DNA of 64,000 nt from Dehalococcoidia bacterium (GCA_030615625.1 JAUWYX010000001.1:224574-288573); one strand, 5' to 3'. Positions 1 to 9,980 are shown, counted from the first letter of the stretch. Numbers and translations are program-made. The notes: generated by a model from the letters alone, not told the origin.

Positions 1-11
1 AAGATACCACC

Positions 12-281
12 TTGATCAGGCATGCTTATGTGCTTCCAGGATGCCAGGGAAAAGGAACTGGCACGAGGCTACTTGAATATCTCCTGGGCTTGGTTGAGAC
101 TCCGGAAATTCTGGTAGGGACCTGGGCTGATGCCACCTGGGCTATTCGATTCTACCAAAAGCATGGTTTCAGACCGGTGTCGTCCAGGGAAAAGGATAGG
201 CTCCTGCGGACGTATTGGAACATCCCCGAGAGGCAGATTGAAACCTCAGTGGTGCTGAGGACAATCCCTTCTCTCCAATAA
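12..281 (+). CDS. GNAT family N-acetyltransferase, C-terminal part (5' end outside window)
   Basis: GCQGKGTGTRLLEYL acetyl-CoA binding motif and WAIRFYQKHGFRPV C-terminal GNAT signature. Confidence 0.75.
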   Translation: MIRHAYVLPGCQGKGTGTRLLEYLLGLVETPEILVGTWADATWAIRFYQKHGFRPVSSREKDRLLRTYWNIPERQIETSVVLRTIPSLQ

Positions 282-375
282 TTGTATGCTTTCCCCGGCA
301 ACCATGGCTGAGGGCTTTACGGTATACTTTTTATTACGATATACTTTTGGTCACAAGGATTTTCCGGAGGCAGAG

Positions 376-1875
376 ATGAATATTAAACAGACCCTGGAAA
401 AAACTGCCAGCGAAATACCGCACAAAGAAGCCATTGTTCTTGATACTCAGAGGATTACTTATGGGGAACTGGATGAAGCTTCCAACAAAGTAGCCAATGC
501 CCTCCTGGAGCTGGGGATGAAAAAGGGTACCCATGTGGCTATCTTGATGTCCCATAGCCTTGAGTGGGTCATCAATTATTTTGGGGTGATTAAGGGTGGA
601 GGTGTAGCTGTGCTGCTTAACCCTGCGCTTAAAGCTCCTGAACTTGATTCTTTGCTGCGAGACTCCGACTCGGAAATTCTGATAACGGAGAGGAATTTTT
701 CTCAGATGCTTTCCTCAGTTTTGCCTCACATTCCTTTGCTAAAACGCATAATTTCGGTTGATGCAGGTTCTTACACCAAGATGGTAGCTAACAGTTCTTC
801 CATATCACCGGCTATCGATATAAAAGACGATGATGAAGCTACTATATTTTACACCTCTGGAGTCCTGGGGAAGCAAAAGGGCGTGGTACATACGCATGCT
901 TCCCTTATGGGGACTCCTCCCATAGTTTCCGCAGGTATACAACGGAAAAGAGAAGATGTCATTATAGACCTTGTTCCCTTTTCCTATCTTTATGGCTTAT
1001 TCGAGGTTCTTTTTGGTTCGATTATCACAGGCTCTACTGTCGTGCTTATCCCTAACTTCACTCCCAGAGCTGTCCTAGAGGCTTTGGAGAAAGAAAAAGG
1101 CACGGTTATCTTTGGCGTTCCTGCCATGTACAATGCCCTGGCTATGATGCGTGACGAAGTCCTGGCAAGATATGACCTGAGTTCACTGCGATTGGCTGTT
1201 ACCGCTGGGGCAAAGTCCTTTCCCAAGCTAATGGGAGCTTTGGAGGACAAGTTCGGTTTATCCCTTTATGAGGTATACGGTCTCACGGAAGTTTCAGCCG
1301 TTTCCATAAGCACCTTTAAAAGCCGTAAGCTGGGGACTGTTGGCAAGCCAATTTGCCGCCTTAAGATACTGGATGACAACGGCAAGGAAGTTCCCAGGGG
1401 CGAAATAGGGGAGGCTGTGTTCAATGCCCCCTGGGTGATGAAAGGATACTATAAAGCACCTGAACTCACGGCTCAAGTCCTCAAGGATGGCTGGTTTTAT
1501 ACCGGAGATTTAGTCAGGATGAATGAGGAGGGCTACGTGGAGTATATAGAGAAGAAGTCGTTCATAATAGTCACGTCTTCTGGGCTTAAGATCGGCCCGT
1601 CGGAAGTTGAATTCGTGCTGCTAAGCCACCCTGGCGTAGCTGAGGCAGCCTATGTAGGTATTAACGATGGTTATGGAGGACAGATACCCACTGCCTTCGT
1701 AGTGCTTAAAGAAGGGCAACGTGCCACGGCAGAAGAGCTGTCTGACCTTTGTTGCCAAAACCTGGCTGATTTTAAGCTCCCTAAGAGAATCGAATTTGTA
1801 GACAGCATACCTAAAACTAGCTCGGGGAAGGTAGCTAGAAAGAAGCTCAAAGAAACAGAGTTAACCCAGAACTAA
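376..1875 (+). CDS. AMP-dependent acyl-CoA synthetase/ligase
   Basis: YTSGVLGKQKGVVHTH, YEVYGLTEVS and YTGDL motifs; start chosen at ATG 376 preceded by ccggagg RBS (ORF track extends to 286). Confidence 0.85.
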   Translation: MNIKQTLEKTASEIPHKEAIVLDTQRITYGELDEASNKVANALLELGMKKGTHVAILMSHSLEWVINYFGVIKGGGVAVLLNPALKAPELDSLLRDSDSEILITERNFSQMLSSVLPHIPLLKRIISVDAGSYTKMVANSSSISPAIDIKDDDEATIFYTSGVLGKQKGVVHTHASLMGTPPIVSAGIQRKREDVIIDLVPFSYLYGLFEVLFGSIITGSTVVLIPNFTPRAVLEALEKEKGTVIFGVPAMYNALAMMRDEVLARYDLSSLRLAVTAGAKSFPKLMGALEDKFGLSLYEVYGLTEVSAVSISTFKSRKLGTVGKPICRLKILDDNGKEVPRGEIGEAVFNAPWVMKGYYKAPELTAQVLKDGWFYTGDLVRMNEEGYVEYIEKKSFIIVTSSGLKIGPSEVEFVLLSHPGVAEAAYVGINDGYGGQIPTAFVVLKEGQRATAEELSDLCCQNLADFKLPKRIEFVDSIPKTSSGKVARKKLKETELTQN

Positions 1876-2000
1876 CTGAAAGAATAGCTATCAGCGTTGG
1901 CTATCTTGTTCTCAAAATTGGCAATAGCGTGAAGTCCGCGCAAATTATCCGGAGTTGTTCCATAACATCCACTAATGTCATTCTGAGCCCTTCACCTCTT

Positions 2001-2082
2001 GTCATTGCGAGCACCTGGAAGGTGCGTGGCAATCCCATTTGTCCCGGTGGGATTGCTTCGTCGCAAAGCTCCTCGCAATGAC
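2001..2082. repeat. Nested palindromic intergenic element (GTCATTGCGAG...CTCGCAATGAC, inner CAATCCCA...TGGGATTG)
   Basis: Visible inverted repeats; related elements at 61357-61436 and a remnant at 40177-40197. Confidence 0.8.
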
Positions 2083-2176
2083 GGAAGGGGGGTTGCCATT
2101 CTGAGCGTAGCGAAGAATCTAATTTCACGTTATCCTGATGTTGACTTGGTTAACACTTATTGGTAACATCATGAAC

Positions 2177-2450
2177 TGAGCCGTGCTAGGCGGGGAGCTA
2201 GCGGTGCCCTGTACCCGAAAGCCGCTATAGCGGGGCTGAATTCCTGTTTGAGGTTTACGGCCGGCTAGATTTGTTTTTGCTGAGCGGTGTTGATAATCGG
2301 GTTCTGTGCAACTGGAGACTATGAACCCCGTCAGGTCCGGAAGGAAGCAGCGGTAAATAGCATTTCCAGTGTGATATAGAGTTGCCTGGTTGGAGCTAGC
2401 TGGCAAAGACAGCTTCCCGGTTCAGGAATCGAGAACAGGTGCACGGCTCA
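2177..2450 (+). ncRNA. ffs: Signal recognition particle RNA, long (Bacillus-type, with Alu domain)
   Basis: Conserved GTCAGGTCCGGAAGGAAGCAGC apical loop, GCCGTGCTAGGCGGGGAGCTAGCGGTGCCCTGTACCCG Alu-domain sequence, GTTGCCTGG; termini TGAGCCGTGC (2177-2186) and GCACGGCTCA (2441-2450) are perfect reverse complements. Confidence 0.95.
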
Positions 2451-2483
2451 TGAAATTCAGAATAGATAGGAAAAAGTTCACAG

Positions 2484-3284
2484 ATGGATTTTTTAGGGCT
2501 TGAAGGCAAAACAGCAATTGTTACTGGAGGTGGCTCTAATATTGGGCGGGGCATAGTTCTGGCCTTTGCTGAGCAAGGAGCGAACGTGGCCATAGCCGAA
2601 CTGGATGAAGCTCAAGGAGCTAAAGTAGCTAAGGAGGCCAATGCTCTAGGCAAGGGCAAAGTTGAGAATATCAGGACGGATGTAACCGACTGGGATTCGG
2701 TACAGGCGATGGTGAAGCAAACACTGGATAAGTTTGGTCGGGTAGATATACTGGTCAACGTTGTTGGTTGGGTCAGGGACGACCTTTTTGTCAGGAAACT
2801 CAGAGAAGATTGGGAAAAGGAGATAAACCGCAATTTTTGGAGCGACATAAACTGCACTAGAGCCGTTTTAGACCATATGATTGAGCGGAAGTACGGAAAG
2901 ATCATCAGCATTGGTTCTGATGCTGCCAGAGTAGGGCAGTTGAGAGAAGCTGTTTACAGCGGTTGCAAGGGTGCTTTGATTTCTATGACAAAGTCTTTGG
3001 CCAGGGAGCTTGGCCGTTATGGGATAAATGTCAATGTGATTTGTCCGGGTGTTGTTGTTCCTGCAAGCAGAGATGTTACTACTTCGGAGAGCATGTGGAC
3101 GGATGAGATGATGAAAGTATTTGGCACCTCAGAAGCGCTAGAGAAAATAGCTAAGGGTATCCCTCTGGGACGGCTGGGGACACCAGATGATATAGCCAAT
3201 GCTGTTCTCTTCTTGGCCTCAGACCGGGCTAACTTCATAACCGGACAGACTATCAGCGTTGATGGTGGTTACACCATGGCGTAA
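2484..3284 (+). CDS. SDR family oxidoreductase (3-oxoacyl-ACP reductase-like)
   Basis: TGGGSNIGRGI Rossmann motif, YSGCKGAL catalytic YxxxK, ITGQTISVDGGYTMA C-terminus. Confidence 0.9.
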   Translation: MDFLGLEGKTAIVTGGGSNIGRGIVLAFAEQGANVAIAELDEAQGAKVAKEANALGKGKVENIRTDVTDWDSVQAMVKQTLDKFGRVDILVNVVGWVRDDLFVRKLREDWEKEINRNFWSDINCTRAVLDHMIERKYGKIISIGSDAARVGQLREAVYSGCKGALISMTKSLARELGRYGINVNVICPGVVVPASRDVTTSESMWTDEMMKVFGTSEALEKIAKGIPLGRLGTPDDIANAVLFLASDRANFITGQTISVDGGYTMA

Positions 3285-3313
3285 GAAATTTTAAACAGCC
3301 TCAAATAATCGAG

Positions 3314-4183
3314 GTGGTGACGGACATGGCAATAAAAAAGGTATGCGTTATTGGTTCGGGGACTATGGGCAGCGGCATAGCCCAAGTATCGGCACAGGCA
3401 GGCTATGAGACAACCATGGTTGACGTAAAACAAGAGTTTCTTGACCGTGGTATGAGCAGGATAAAGTCCAGCCTGGGTAAATTTGTGGAAAAAGAAAAAA
3501 TTAAGTAAGAAGAGATGGATGAAGCTCTGGCGAGATTGCGCACCTCGATTGACATGAAAAACGCCGCTAAGGATGCTGACTATGTTATAGAGGCGGTATT
3601 TGAGAGGGCGGAGGTAAAGCTGCCGATATTTGGGCAGCTTGAAGAAATTTGCCCCAAAGAAACAATTCTGGCTTCTAACACATCAGGAATACCAGTAAGC
3701 CTACTGGCATCTGCGACCAGGCGTCCCAACAAGGTTATCGGCACACACTTTATGAACCCCGTACCGTTAATGAAGGGAGTAGAAATAGTGAAAACTTTGC
3801 TTACATCGGAGGAAACTTTGAAAGTAAGCCTCGATTTTGTCAAATCTTTGGGTAAGGAAACAGTCGTAGTTAAAGATTCCCCTGGATTTGTAACCAATAG
3901 AATAATAACCTTGGTTCTCAATGAGGCCGCCAAGCTATTGGAGGAAAATTTAGCCAGCATAGAAGATGTAGATAAAATAGAGAAATTATCACACAACTGG
4001 CCTATGGGCCCATTTGAGCTGGCAGACATGGTTGGTATAGACGTTATAGTTGACCTCTTGGAAGGGATTTACCAGCAGACTGGATGGGAAAGATATAAGC
4101 CAGCTCCGTTATTGAAAAGGATGGTTGAAATTGGATACACCGGAAGGAAAGTGGGCAAGGGCTTCTATCAATTGTTCGGATAA
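3314..4183 (+). pseudogene. 3-hydroxyacyl-CoA (3-hydroxybutyryl-CoA) dehydrogenase interrupted by in-frame TAA at 3506-3508
   Basis: ORFs 3314-3508 and 3515-4183 are in the same frame and together give one continuous protein (VIGSGTMGSGIAQVSAQAGY ... SNTSGIPVSLLA ... HFMNPVPLMKGVEIV ... YTGRKVGKGFYQ). Confidence 0.8.
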
Positions 4184-5045
4184 ACTGACACATTTTTATC
4201 GGCAATTACTTCGCCAATTTGGCGTCAAACCGAAAAAAAGCTTAGGGCAGCATTTCCTTATAGATGAAACTGTATTAGAGCGTATTCTATCTGCTGCTGA
4301 GCTTAGCCCCGGGGACATTGTAGTTGAGGTAGGTCCGGGCCTGGGTATACTAACTGAGGGGTTAGCCAGGCGAGGAGCTAGGGTCATTGCTGTTGAGCTT
4401 GATTCCAAGTTAGTTGCCCTGCTGAAAAGACGACTGGCCGCCTTTCCTGATGTCAAAATTATCCATGCTGATATACTTAAGGTTACCCCCCGGCAAATTC
4501 TACAAAATAAGTTAGCCGTCTCCGCACTTTTCCAAGGTTATAAAGTTATAGCTAATCTTCCTTATTACATTACTTCACCGGTATTGCGCCATTTTTTCGA
4601 GGCGCTGCTCCGACCCTCAGAAATAATAGTAATGGTACAGAAGGAAGTTGGTGAAGCTATTGCCGCTACCTCTGGTAAGATGAGTTTGCTCAGTGTTAAG
4701 ACGCAGTTTTATAGCAAGCCTGCTATTATATCCTATGTGCCAGCGGCAAGTTTTTATCCCCCGCCGAAGGTGGATTCGGTTATTTTACGCCTGGATGTTT
4801 ACTCTCAGCCTCCTATCGAGGTCCCCGATGCCGCTGGTTTCTTTGATGTAGTTATGCATGGTTTCAGTTCTCCTCGTAAGCAGCTTCGCAATTCCCTGGC
4901 TCACTCTTTAGAGATGCCACCCAGCCAGGTTACTTTATTACTGGAGAAGGCTGGAATAGAAGGTAAACGGCGAGCTGAAACTCTTAGCTTGGAGGAGTGG
5001 AGGGAGCTATGGAAAGTCTTTGCTCCCTTTACAAAAAGATTATAG
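4125..5045 (+). CDS. rsmA: 16S rRNA (adenine1518-N6/1519-N6)-dimethyltransferase
   Basis: KKSLGQHFLID, VEVGPGLGILTEGL and NLPYYITSPVL motifs; true start uncertain and probably downstream of 4125 because the ORF overlaps the previous gene. Confidence 0.93.
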   Translation: MKLDTPEGKWARASINCSDKLTHFYRQLLRQFGVKPKKSLGQHFLIDETVLERILSAAELSPGDIVVEVGPGLGILTEGLARRGARVIAVELDSKLVALLKRRLAAFPDVKIIHADILKVTPRQILQNKLAVSALFQGYKVIANLPYYITSPVLRHFFEALLRPSEIIVMVQKEVGEAIAATSGKMSLLSVKTQFYSKPAIISYVPAASFYPPPKVDSVILRLDVYSQPPIEVPDAAGFFDVVMHGFSSPRKQLRNSLAHSLEMPPSQVTLLLEKAGIEGKRRAETLSLEEWRELWKVFAPFTKRL

Positions 5046-5890
5046 TGTTGACTGTTTATGCCCCGGCTAAAATAAACCTTGTCCTCGAAGTGCTGGGCAA
5101 GAATAATGATTATCACCGGATCTCCAGTATTGTTCAGTCCATAGACTTATGTGACGTCCTCAATTTTCAATTAGACGAGGAAATATGCTTTGAATGTGAT
5201 GTGCCCAGCTTAAAGTGCGATAACCTGGTAACACAGGCGGCTACCCTGCTTAAGGAAAGCACAAAATGTAGTCTGGGGGCACGAATCGAACTTCGCAAGC
5301 ATATACCCTGGGGTGTGGGATTGGGGGGAGGCAGCAGCGATGCCGCTGTCACTCTCTTAGCTCTAAATGAACTTTGGGGATTGGGGTTGCCGATTTCTGA
5401 GCTGGTTCGTTTAGCATCGAAGCTGGGCTCGGATGTTCCCTTCTTTATCCACAAAGGCACGGCTTTGGTAGAAGGGAAGGGGGAAAAGGTAACCCCGCAG
5501 CCATCCTTGCCTTCAACCTGCTTTGTGTTGCTGGTGCCGCCATTACCTAAAATCTCGGACAAAACGAAGCAAATGTATAATAATTTAAATTCTGCTTATT
5601 TCACCGAAGGTCACTTTGTTCAACAGGCCTTGTCATCTTTGAAACAGGGGAAAGCGATTGACCCTGGTCTTATGTTTAATGTCTTCGAAAGGGTAGCCTT
5701 TGATTTCTTCCCCGGGCTGGACAAATATCGCAAGACTCTGGAAGAAGCCGGAGCCCCGGGAGTTTATCTCGCGGGCTCCGGACCATGCCTTTTTACTTTT
5801 TTCTCAGAAGAGAGAAAAACTGGTGAGCTGTTTGCACGCCTGAAAAAGCACGGATTGGAGTGCTATCTGGCATCTTCTTTCCCACGCTGA
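5045..5890 (+). CDS. ispE: 4-diphosphocytidyl-2-C-methyl-D-erythritol kinase
   Basis: YAPAKINLVLEVLGK, GVGLGGGSSDAA and GSGPCLF GHMP-kinase motifs; GTG start overlapping the rsmA stop. Confidence 0.92.
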   Translation: MLTVYAPAKINLVLEVLGKNNDYHRISSIVQSIDLCDVLNFQLDEEICFECDVPSLKCDNLVTQAATLLKESTKCSLGARIELRKHIPWGVGLGGGSSDAAVTLLALNELWGLGLPISELVRLASKLGSDVPFFIHKGTALVEGKGEKVTPQPSLPSTCFVLLVPPLPKISDKTKQMYNNLNSAYFTEGHFVQQALSSLKQGKAIDPGLMFNVFERVAFDFFPGLDKYRKTLEEAGAPGVYLAGSGPCLFTFFSEERKTGELFARLKKHGLECYLASSFPR

Positions 5891-5908
5891 TAGAATCGAG
5901 GCGTAGTT

Positions 5909-5926
5909 GCGGGTCTAAAGACCCGC
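5909..5926. repeat. Perfect palindrome GCGGGTCTAAAGACCCGC between ispE and the DedA-like gene
   Basis: 8-bp stem, 2-nt loop; related palindrome at 55930-55949. Confidence 0.6.
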
Positions 5927-5941
5927 CGAGCAGGTAATTTA

Positions 5942-6535
5942 ATGGTAATAGAAAGGCTGAAGCAAAGGAGATGGCTTCGGATAGTTCTTTACCTTGTCGT
6001 CCTTGCTGGTATTAGTGTCGGCTCTTTCATTCTGTTTACATACTTAATGCGTTATTTCAATATCCCAATAGAAAGATTAGCCTCCACAGCTTATTTGGTT
6101 GTCTTTGGAATCACCTTGCTATCTAACGCGGCCATCCTTGTTCCACTGGTATACCCTCATCTTACTATAATGATAGCAGCAGCAGGATACTGGGATCCTT
6201 TTATCATAGCTTTGGTGGCCAGCGTAGCCGGTGCCCTGGGGGAAATAACTGCTTATTATGCCGGTTACTTGGGAAAGCGAATCGTACAACTTGAGAACGC
6301 GCCGGGATATGGAAGGCTTGCAGGCTGGATGGAGAGATACGGCCTTTGGGGGATTTTTTTCATCTCTCTTCAACCCATATTGCCGGTTGACGTAGCTGGA
6401 CTCCTGGCCGGAGCCTCTAAAATACCGTTATGGAAGTTTCTCTTGCCTTGCTGGGCAGGAAAATTGGGCAAGTATCTTTTGGCCTGCTACGTCGGCGAGG
6501 CGGTTTTGAGTCTTCTCCCTCCCTTACCGTTCTAG
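5942..6535 (+). CDS. VTT/DedA family membrane protein
   Basis: Multiple hydrophobic segments, GALGEITAYYAGYLGKR and QPILPVDVAGLLAG motifs. Confidence 0.75.
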   Translation: MVIERLKQRRWLRIVLYLVVLAGISVGSFILFTYLMRYFNIPIERLASTAYLVVFGITLLSNAAILVPLVYPHLTIMIAAAGYWDPFIIALVASVAGALGEITAYYAGYLGKRIVQLENAPGYGRLAGWMERYGLWGIFFISLQPILPVDVAGLLAGASKIPLWKFLLPCWAGKLGKYLLACYVGEAVLSLLPPLPF

Positions 6536-7807
6536 CTTCAGCGATAAAGAGAGGGCCAGTTTTTCTTCGTCTGCCCTGGTTCTGACCCCTCCATCTAATT
6601 TTGCCTTATGCAATATCTGGAGGACCTTTCCCATTTCCGGTCCAGCGGAGATGCCCAGTCTTTTTAGCTCTTCCCCGTCAAGGGCAGTTCTTACATAGCG
6701 CAGTTTCGTGAGAAACAGTTGGAGATGGCGCTGTGCGATTAAGGAAGAGGTGCCTTCTTTTTCATCTGAAGCTATGGCATTTGCCTGTATCGCCACAGGC
6801 TCATATTCCCGGAGCAGATAATAAATCTCACTGGGTTTCAGGGGAGACGTATCCAGGAGTGGAAGCCTGGTCTTGAGGCGGAGCGTATCGCGTATCGCTC
6901 GGGATAATTTTGCCGACATGTTAAGACGGGTGAGAAATTGCTCAATTTTCTTCTCGCTAAATGAATAAATAACAAGGCAGAAATAGAGCGAGGGCAGTTG
7001 GGTGGGCTTCTTCAGCCGCCGCGCCTTGTCAAATTTCTCAGCTATCCAGCCATCGCCTTGGAGGACGGGGCTTATTCTTGGCAGCACTCCTAGCTCGCCA
7101 AGCCGCCTGATAGCAAGTTCCGGCTGCTCTTCCTCAAGAATTAGTTCTAGCTCGTGCCTGATTCGGTCGCCGCTTATTGTATCCAGCATAGGAATATCCC
7201 GTTTAAGTAGCTGAGCAGTTTGTGTTTCGAACTCAAAACCAAAGCGTTGTTCATAACGGACAGCCCGTAAAATTCTGGTGGCATCGTCGCTGAAGCTTTT
7301 GGGATGCAAAATACGAATGAGACGGTGCTCCAGGTCGCCTTTACCTTGATAGGGGTCGACCAACTCCCCATAATCGTTTGAAGCTAGGGATATAGCCATA
7401 GTATTGATAGAGAAATCTCTGCGGATGAGGTCATCCTTGAGAGTGCCCGGGGTAACCGCAGGTAGTGCCCCCGGTTTGGCATAGGTCTCCCTTCGTGCTG
7501 TCGCCAGGTCCAGTGTAAAATCCCCATATCTGAGCTTAGCGGTGCCAAAGCGGTGGTGGGCAAGCAACTTTGCCTGACTGGTTTCAGCCACTTGTTGAGC
7601 CAATTTCACCGCATCGCCCTCGACTACCAAATCGAGGTCGAAGCGGGGTCCCGAGCGAAGCGAAGGATCTCCTAGAAGCAGGTCGCGTACTACACCACCG
7701 ACGAGATATACCCTTTGCCCCAGCTTAGCCGCCTGTCTGCTGATATCCTGGACCAGCTCCAGGAGTTGCTGGGGGAGATATTGCTCTATTTGCCGGGCTA
7801 AATTCAT
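6524..7807 (-). CDS. CCA tRNA nucleotidyltransferase / poly(A) polymerase family
   Basis: VYLVGGVVRDLLLG, FDLDLVVEGD, RRDFSINTMAI and DDATRILRAVRYEQRFGF motifs. Confidence 0.9.
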   Translation of the reverse strand: MNLARQIEQYLPQQLLELVQDISRQAAKLGQRVYLVGGVVRDLLLGDPSLRSGPRFDLDLVVEGDAVKLAQQVAETSQAKLLAHHRFGTAKLRYGDFTLDLATARRETYAKPGALPAVTPGTLKDDLIRRDFSINTMAISLASNDYGELVDPYQGKGDLEHRLIRILHPKSFSDDATRILRAVRYEQRFGFEFETQTAQLLKRDIPMLDTISGDRIRHELELILEEEQPELAIRRLGELGVLPRISPVLQGDGWIAEKFDKARRLKKPTQLPSLYFCLVIYSFSEKKIEQFLTRLNMSAKLSRAIRDTLRLKTRLPLLDTSPLKPSEIYYLLREYEPVAIQANAIASDEKEGTSSLIAQRHLQLFLTKLRYVRTALDGEELKRLGISAGPEMGKVLQILHKAKLDGGVRTRADEEKLALSLSLKLER

Positions 7808-7892
7808 TACATTATTATTATATCAGCACTTCCGTTGCCGTCGTATAACATAATTCCCATAACCATAGTATATAATAAGGAAAGCCAGAAGC

Positions 7893-8618
7893 ATGGAAGC
7901 TAAAAGCCAGGAAGGGCACAGGAAAAGACTACGGGAAAGGTTCAATCAATCAGGGTTGGCAGCGTTTCTCGACTACGAAATTGTGGAACTAATACTGACA
8001 CTGGGGACGCCTCGCAGTGATTGTAAACCGCAAGCCAAAGAAGCCATAAACAGGTTCAAGACTCTGAGAGGTGTTCTGGAGGCTCCTCCCGAGGAATTGC
8101 AGAAGATTAAAGGAATAGGCCCGACCCACATCTTTGTAATCAAATTCATGCAGGATGTAGCCAGAGAGTTTCTTAAGGAACAAGTCCTCGATAAACCCTA
8201 TTGCCGGTCCTCCAGGGAGGTCTTCGATTACCTGTACCATTCTATGCGAGACCTGAAAAAAGAAGTCTTCAAGATCATGTTTATTGATTCCCAAAATAGA
8301 GTTGTCGAGATTGAGGACCTTTTTGAAGGGACATTGAACGCCAGTGCTATTTATCCTCGGGAAATTATCCAGAGCGCCGTCAAACATAATGCCGCAGCCT
8401 TAATCTTTGTCCACAACCACCCCGCCGGGAATCCTCAACCCAGCGATAACGATAAACAGATAACCCAGGATTTAGTCTTCGCCGGAAATATTATGCAGAT
8501 TAAGGTCCTTGACCATATCATAATAGGCGAGAATAGATACTTCAGCTTTGCCGATGCCGGGCTAATTGAGGAATATAACTCGGACTTCTTAAGCCTCAAA
8601 GAGGGGAAAACTCGCTAA
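7893..8618 (+). CDS. radC: RadC family DNA repair/JAB-domain protein
   Basis: HNHPAGNPQPSDND JAMM metal-binding motif, helix-hairpin-helix, DHIIIGENRYFSFADAGLI C-terminus. Confidence 0.92.
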   Translation: MEAKSQEGHRKRLRERFNQSGLAAFLDYEIVELILTLGTPRSDCKPQAKEAINRFKTLRGVLEAPPEELQKIKGIGPTHIFVIKFMQDVAREFLKEQVLDKPYCRSSREVFDYLYHSMRDLKKEVFKIMFIDSQNRVVEIEDLFEGTLNASAIYPREIIQSAVKHNAAALIFVHNHPAGNPQPSDNDKQITQDLVFAGNIMQIKVLDHIIIGENRYFSFADAGLIEEYNSDFLSLKEGKTR

Positions 8619-8730
8619 TGGAAGAAAGCAGGGCGAAACTAATAAATTACCGGCTAAAGACAGCTGTGAAGGTCATATTCGAGCAGAGAAAGTCCACCAT
8701 AAGGTAATTACTATGGCTGGCTATCGGTCT

Positions 8731-9501
8731 CTATCTTCCTTTCGTTCCCCACATCACAATGGCTGCACCTCGAAGCAGGCGTCTCGCTTCTACCAGCGGG
8801 ATTCCGTTTTCACGCCATATTGCGGCGATGCGATCAACAGGATACCGCTGACAGAAGTCCGAGATACTCGGACCCAGGAAACAGCCAATACGATGCCAAC
8901 CTCGTGAAACGGGGATGGTCATTACTGGCATGACGACCCTATTGTAGATTAGCCATAGAGCTCTTACCCAAAGGGTTTCTGGAATGCCGAACTCAAGCGA
9001 GAGCAATTCCCCGCCTGGTTTCAGTACCCGAGACAGCTCCCGTATTGTTGCATCAGGGTCTTGGACATAACGCAACAGGTAGGTAAAGACAACCGTATCG
9101 AAGGTCTCATCAGGAAAGGGTAAATGCTCAGCGCGGCCTTGGGTAAGTTGGATTCTGCCGTCCAGGCTTCTCTTCTCGATGGCGCGGAGGCCAGCTTGCA
9201 GCATTGAGTGGCTAACATCGAGCCCCACGATTCGGCCATCATGGTGGTCGGCGATCTCCAGGGCGACACCGGCTGTACCGGTACATACGTCAAGCACAAG
9301 GTTTCCCGGCCGAAGAGCCATTCGCGAGACCAAAAACCTGCGCCAACGAAGGTACTGAAAGAAAGTCAGCACTTGCGCCCAGGTGTCGTACGAGGGGGCA
9401 ACCCCGTCGAACAGGTCTTGGGCAAGGATTCTCCTTACTGGGACCGCAGGTTGAGATTCAGCTAGCGAAGCCGATCGGTCCTCTCTTTTCTTTGTCTTCA
9501 T
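8731..9501 (-). CDS. UbiE/MenG-like class I SAM-dependent methyltransferase
   Basis: VLDVCTGTAGVALEIA SAM motif, FDTVVFTYLLRYVQDPDATIRELSRVLKPGG. Confidence 0.85.
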   Translation of the reverse strand: MKTKKREDRSASLAESQPAVPVRRILAQDLFDGVAPSYDTWAQVLTFFQYLRWRRFLVSRMALRPGNLVLDVCTGTAGVALEIADHHDGRIVGLDVSHSMLQAGLRAIEKRSLDGRIQLTQGRAEHLPFPDETFDTVVFTYLLRYVQDPDATIRELSRVLKPGGELLSLEFGIPETLWVRALWLIYNRVVMPVMTIPVSRGWHRIGCFLGPSISDFCQRYPVDRIAAIWRENGIPLVEARRLLRGAAIVMWGTKGR

Positions 9502-9810
9502 TCTTTATCCTCCATCGAGCTGTCTTTTCTGCAGACTATCTCATGAAATTAGTCGCGCCAGGATGCTGCAGGCTTGGGTCACTCTTGATTGTGGATAACC
9601 TATGTAATCCAGGTAAACAAATCCTGCGATTTTGGTTCGACCATACACTGAAGTTGAACAATAGCATAAAGTTCTGTCTGTCGTCTAGTACCGCCCACTT
9701 TACCCGACTTGAACTCTATTACATACCCAATTCTTGAGTAGTTCTAAACTAAACGTTTCGTCATGTTGTTACTAATTAGGCGGCGTAGTGTGCTGCAGTA
9801 GGCGATAAAG

Positions 9811-9905
9811 CACGTCATAATAGGCGAAAATCGCTACTTCAGCTTTGCCGATGCCGGGCTAATTGAGGAATATAACTCGGACTTCTTAAGCCTCAAAGAG
9901 GGAAA
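9811..9905 (+). pseudogene. Partial second copy of the radC 3' end
   Basis: 9835-9902 is identical by eye to 8538-8605 (68 nt); the flanking upstream part differs mostly synonymously (HVIIGENRY vs HIIIGENRY). Confidence 0.9.
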
Positions 9906-9921
9906 GGGACTTAAGCCCGAG

Positions 9922-9980
9922 CAGAATCGAATTTATCCCTTAGCGCTTAAAAGCGACAAAAAAACTGCACAATCCGTCAC
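9922..9980. repeat. Dispersed intergenic repeat alpha, copy 1
   Basis: gaatcgaatttatcccttagcgcttaaaagcgac..actgcacaatccgtca shared with 12781-12875 and 16583-16670. Confidence 0.75.

Noticed and set aside
2001-2082. CRISPR-like repeat
   Set aside because: Nested inverted repeat without regularly spaced direct repeats or spacers
2125-2406. 93-aa minus-strand ORF over the SRP RNA
   Set aside because: Antisense to a confidently identified ncRNA; no protein features
3506-3508. Possible stop-codon recoding (Sec/Pyl) in the dehydrogenase
   Set aside because: Codon is TAA, not TGA or TAG; nonsense mutation or error is simpler
3580-4029. 149-aa minus-strand ORF
   Set aside because: Antisense to the dehydrogenase gene with low-complexity Ser/Thr-rich translation; shadow ORF
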